Source of the DNA: CAYTCZ01 sp964436315
GTDB lineage: Bacteria > Actinomycetota > Thermoleophilia > Gaiellales > Gaiellaceae
Direction of reading: 5' to 3'
DNA length: 25,032 bases
NCBI GenBank assembly: GCA_964436315.1
Contig: CAYTCZ010000055.1
Location: 1 to 25,032, forward strand
In this document: one piece after another, positions 22,640-25,032 of the stretch
Layout of the letters: the number at the start of each line of letters is the position of its first letter
Numbering within the stretch: the first letter of the stretch is position 1
Notes under the pieces: model-generated
Databases searched by the model: none
Seen by the model: only the letters and a program-made list of their open reading frames with translations
What the model was told of the DNA's origin: nothing
Position numbers and translations under genes: made by a program

Positions 22640-24025
22640 CTAATGCGCGAATCCGCTTCTCGCCGTCCCGGAGGGCGTGCGATTCGGGTCAGCCTGGAAT
22701 TCGTCGATCGCTTCCTTCATATGCCCGACCAGGAGTGTGCCGAGGTCGCGGCTAAATCCGTGGCGCACGACGATCCGACAGACGGCCAGGTCCGTCCGGT
22801 TCTCGGGCATGGTGTAGGCGGGAACCTGCCAGCCGTGGTAGCGAAGACGTTCGGAGAGCTCGAACAGCGTGAAGTTCGCTCCATCCTTTCGCCGCCAGCA
22901 GATGACCGGAAGATCGGTCCCGCGCGTGATCATCTCGAAGGGACCGAGCTTCTCGATCTCGTCGGAGAGGAAGTCGGCGACGTCCTGGGAGGCCTGCTGG
23001 ATCTTGCGGTAGCCCTCCCTGCCGAGGCGGAGGAAGTTGTAGTACTGGGCGACGACCTCGCTGCCGGGTCGCGAGAAGTTGATCGCGAACGTCGGCATCT
23101 GGCCGCCAAGGTAGTTGACGTTGAAGATCAGCTCGTCAGGCAGATCGTCTCTGTTTCTCCAGACGACCCAGCCAACGCCGAGCGGTGCGAGGCCGTACTT
23201 GTGTCCGGAGGCATTGATCGACTTGACGCGCGGGAGTCGGAAGTCCCAGACGAGATCCGGCTGGAGAAATGGTGCGACGAAGGCTCCGCTCGCGCCGTCG
23301 ACGTGAATCGGAATGTCCAGCCCTTCGTTCTTTTCGAACTCGTCAAGGGCCGCCGAAATCTCGGCGATCGGCTCATACTCGCCGGTAAACGTCGAGCCGA
23401 GGATGCCAACGACGCCTATCGTGTTCTCGTCGCAACGGTTGACTGCCTCTTCCGCGTTCAACGCGAAGCGATCTCCCTCCATCGGAACGAGTCGTTGCTC
23501 GACGTCCCAGTAGCGGGCGAACTTGTGCCAGCAGACCTGGACGTTGACTCCCATAACCAGGTTCGGTTTGTCAGTTGGTTTGCCCGCCGTTCGCCTTTGC
23601 TCCCGCCAGCGCCACTTGAGCGCCATGCCGCCGAGCATGCAGGCTTCGCTCGAGCCGATCGTTGAAGTGCCGATCGTGTCCGGGCCATCCGGTGCGTTCC
23701 AGAGATCGGCGAGCATATTGACGCAGCGCATCTCGAGCTCTGCCGTCATCGGATACTCGTCCTTGTCGATCATGTTCTTGTCGTAGGTCTCCGCCATGAT
23801 CTGGCGCACCTCGGGCTCGGCCCAGGTCTGGGTGAAGGTGGCGAGGTTCAGTCGGGCGTTGCCCTCGACCATCAACTCGTCGCGGACAATGGCGTGGGCG
23901 AGGCGCGGATCGGTCTCGGCGTCCGGCATCCGATGCTTTGGGGCCCGCGCCGACGGATCCGCTGCCGCGTAGATGTCGTCGCGAGCGTCTGGTGCATCGC
24001 GCTTCTTCACGTCGTGAATGGCCAT
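22640..24025 (-). CDS. gadB: glutamate decarboxylase
   Basis: This 461-residue PLP enzyme converts glutamate and a proton to GABA and CO2. The cofactor lysine is Lys276 in SINASGHKYGLAPLGVGWVV. Asp243 in IHVDGASGAFVAPF holds the PLP ring nitrogen. TSTIGSSEACMLGGMALKWR binds the phosphate. LNLATFTQTWAEPE near the N-terminus and MIDKDEYP are typical of bacterial and plant glutamate decarboxylases. Length and order are normal, and no calmodulin-binding tail is evident. The ATG at 24023-24025 follows GAGGAGG at good spacing. No GABA/glutamate antiporter is in the window. Glutamate decarboxylation is a known acid-resistance step, and a CLC gene lies 1.1 kb away. Confidence 0.96.
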   Translation of the reverse strand: MAIHDVKKRDAPDARDDIYAAADPSARAPKHRMPDAETDPRLAHAIVRDELMVEGNARLNLATFTQTWAEPEVRQIMAETYDKNMIDKDEYPMTAELEMRCVNMLADLWNAPDGPDTIGTSTIGSSEACMLGGMALKWRWREQRRTAGKPTDKPNLVMGVNVQVCWHKFARYWDVEQRLVPMEGDRFALNAEEAVNRCDENTIGVVGILGSTFTGEYEPIAEISAALDEFEKNEGLDIPIHVDGASGAFVAPFLQPDLVWDFRLPRVKSINASGHKYGLAPLGVGWVVWRNRDDLPDELIFNVNYLGGQMPTFAINFSRPGSEVVAQYYNFLRLGREGYRKIQQASQDVADFLSDEIEKLGPFEMITRGTDLPVICWRRKDGANFTLFELSERLRYHGWQVPAYTMPENRTDLAVCRIVVRHGFSRDLGTLLVGHMKEAIDEFQADPNRTPSGTARSGFAH

Positions 24026-24224
24026 GGACCCTCCTCAGAACTGCGATCGATCGTGATTCGCATTCTCCCATCCTCCTTTGTCATGAGTGGTTACGTGGGA
24101 GGCAACGCGGACGCCCGTCCGCGGCATGCCCTGCCTTTCAGCGGGAGACCACGTGTTACATTTGTGCCCGCTTTTGCCCGCCGACCCGCAGGGCGAGAAC
24201 GAAATACGGAATAAGGATGCTGCC
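24026..24224. promoter_or_regulatory. divergent promoter region between gadB and the DUF6325 gene
   Basis: This 199-base region between two divergent starts must hold both promoters. It contains a perfect small palindrome, GCGGAC-GCCC-GTCCGC, near 24107-24122. No confident -35/-10 pair can be picked. Confidence 0.4.
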
Positions 24225-24665
24225 ATGAACGAGAACCTGCTGCCCGGCCCGATTGACTTCATCCTGCTGGAGTTTCCCGACCAGGAGCCATCGGGGGCGA
24301 CGGCCGGCGCGCTCATGGATCTGATCGAGGCCGGCATCATCCGGCTTTACGACTTGGTCGCGGTGCGCAAAGCAGCAGACGGCAGCCTCGCCGCTCTCGA
24401 GATTACTGAGCTACCGGGCGAGGCCGGTGAGGGCTTCGGCCGGATGGCCGGTGCGCGCTCGGGCCTGCTCTCGGACGAGGATCTCGCCGAGGCGGCCGCC
24501 GCAATGGAGCCCGGAACCGTCGGTGTACTGCTCATCTACGAGAACGCCTGGGCCTCACCTTTCGTGACCGCCGCGCACGCTGCGGGCGGTCAGCTGATTG
24601 CTAGCGCGCGCATCCCGGCGCAGGACATCGTCGACGCACTCGATGCGCTCGAGGCCGCCACATAG
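24225..24665 (+). CDS. DUF6325-family protein
   Basis: This 146-residue cytosolic protein fits the DUF6325 family (formerly grouped with DUF1269): PGPIDFILLEFPDQEPSGAT, LIEAGIIRLYDLVAVRKAAD, SGLLSDEDLAEAAAAMEPGT, and a final GVLLIYENAWASPFVTA segment. The function is unknown. Relatives are commonly paired with a small SHOCT protein in actinobacteria, and that is what follows here, 12 bases after the stop. The ATG at 24225 is preceded by AAGGATG at suitable spacing. It is divergent from glutamate decarboxylase and may share its control. Confidence 0.85.
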   Translation: MNENLLPGPIDFILLEFPDQEPSGATAGALMDLIEAGIIRLYDLVAVRKAADGSLAALEITELPGEAGEGFGRMAGARSGLLSDEDLAEAAAAMEPGTVGVLLIYENAWASPFVTAAHAAGGQLIASARIPAQDIVDALDALEAAT

Positions 24666-24677
24666 GAGGAGGAACGC

Positions 24678-25010
24678 ATGCCTGGACTCGTACGGGGAGT
24701 AGCCCGAACGGCCGTCGTGGCCGGCACGGCGACGGCCGTCAGTGGTCGCGTGCAACGCCGACAGGCCGAGAAATTCGCGGATCGTGACGCGCAGATCGCG
24801 TCAACGCGAGCCACGGGCTGGGTCGAGGGCGCCCAAGCTGCAGCCCCGCCTCCAGCACAGTATGCCCCCCCGCCAGCTCAGCAAGCTCCGCCCCAGACGG
24901 CTCAGCCCGACAAGGTCGAACAGCTCAAGGGACTTGCAGCGCTGAGAGATCAGGGAATCCTCACCGAGGAAGAGTTCGCCGCTGAGAAGGCGAAGATTCT
25001 CGCGACCTAG
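24678..25010 (+). CDS. SHOCT-domain protein (copy 2)
   Basis: This 110-residue protein has a small-residue hydrophobic N-terminus (GVARTAVVAGTATAVSG). A polar helix and a Pro/Ala/Gln-rich spacer follow at about 53-75, then the SHOCT domain at about 79-108: VEQLKGLAALRDQGILTEEE followed by FAAEKAKIL. The spacer should be flexible. The ATG at 24678 follows AGGAGGAGGAACGC, a very strong ribosome site, and lies 12 bases after the DUF6325 gene, so both are on one transcript. The gene ends 22 bases before the window edge. SHOCT proteins of this layout are thought to assemble into oligomers, but the role of this pair is unknown. Confidence 0.85.
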   Translation: MPGLVRGVARTAVVAGTATAVSGRVQRRQAEKFADRDAQIASTRATGWVEGAQAAAPPPAQYAPPPAQQAPPQTAQPDKVEQLKGLAALRDQGILTEEEFAAEKAKILAT

Positions 25011-25032
25011 TACGGGGTTGTCCTGGTGCACG

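Noticed and set aside
22643..23665. 340-codon open frame opposite the decarboxylase gene
   Set aside because: It is the antisense image of a highly conserved gene with PLP-site motifs. It has no domain of its own.
1..25032. CRISPR array, phage defence island, transposase, tRNA or rRNA
   Set aside because: No regularly spaced repeats, no transposase or nuclease motifs, and no tRNA or rRNA sequence was recognised on either strand.

Overview
The window is GC-rich and densely coding, with mostly ATG/GTG starts and many clear AGGAGG-type ribosome sites. The gene content looks like a free-living, probably soil actinobacterium: NarL-type two-component proteins, SHOCT-domain proteins, DUF6325, DUF4234, a GAP/SfLAP-family membrane protein, a truncated hemoglobin and DevS-like GAF domains. 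A Thermoleophilia/Gaiella-like lineage is my best guess, from gene flavour only. I saw no tRNA, rRNA, IS element, phage gene or CRISPR array.

Layout. 1-970: a possible 3' gene end, a one-helix membrane protein and a decayed sigma factor. 983-3954 (minus): five co-directional genes encoding a DUF4234 protein, MoaB/Mog, a stand-alone cyclic-nucleotide-binding protein, a group I truncated hemoglobin and a PAS-linked class III adenylate cyclase. This looks like a cAMP signalling cluster with a heme protein inside it. 4068-6120 (minus): a badly deleted MFS transporter and an intact flavin monooxygenase-like enzyme. 6264-9213: a universal-stress-type C-terminal fragment, a DMT permease, a phytanoyl-CoA-dioxygenase-like enzyme, a broken GNAT acetyltransferase and a small ABM-fold protein. 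9346-12692: a double-GAF histidine kinase diverging from a short histidine kinase plus NarL-type regulator, with an operator-like repeat between them.

12755-14845: a DUF1269-like glycine-zipper protein, a second DUF4234 protein and an AIM24/TIGR00266 protein. The first two share a recognisable duplicated upstream element. 14877-18971: a Vps62-like lipoprotein and two related DUF2254 membrane proteins facing each other tail to tail. 19303-22475: a GAP-family protein, a CLC protein lacking the usual internal proton glutamate, a frameshifted DMT transporter and a SHOCT protein. Duplicated GAP-tail/DMT-head sequence flanks the CLC gene. 22640-25010: glutamate decarboxylase, diverging from a DUF6325-SHOCT pair.

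Two themes stand out. The first is sensing and stress response: adenylate cyclase with globin and a CNB protein, GAF kinases, and glutamate decarboxylase near a CLC. The second is genome erosion and local duplication: at least five genes are reduced to frameshifted or internally deleted remnants, while several families (DUF4234, DUF2254, SHOCT, NarL-type kinases) occur twice. No single dramatic new system is evident. The best leads are the cyclase/globin/CNB cluster, the duplicated upstream element and the repeat-flanked CLC gene.
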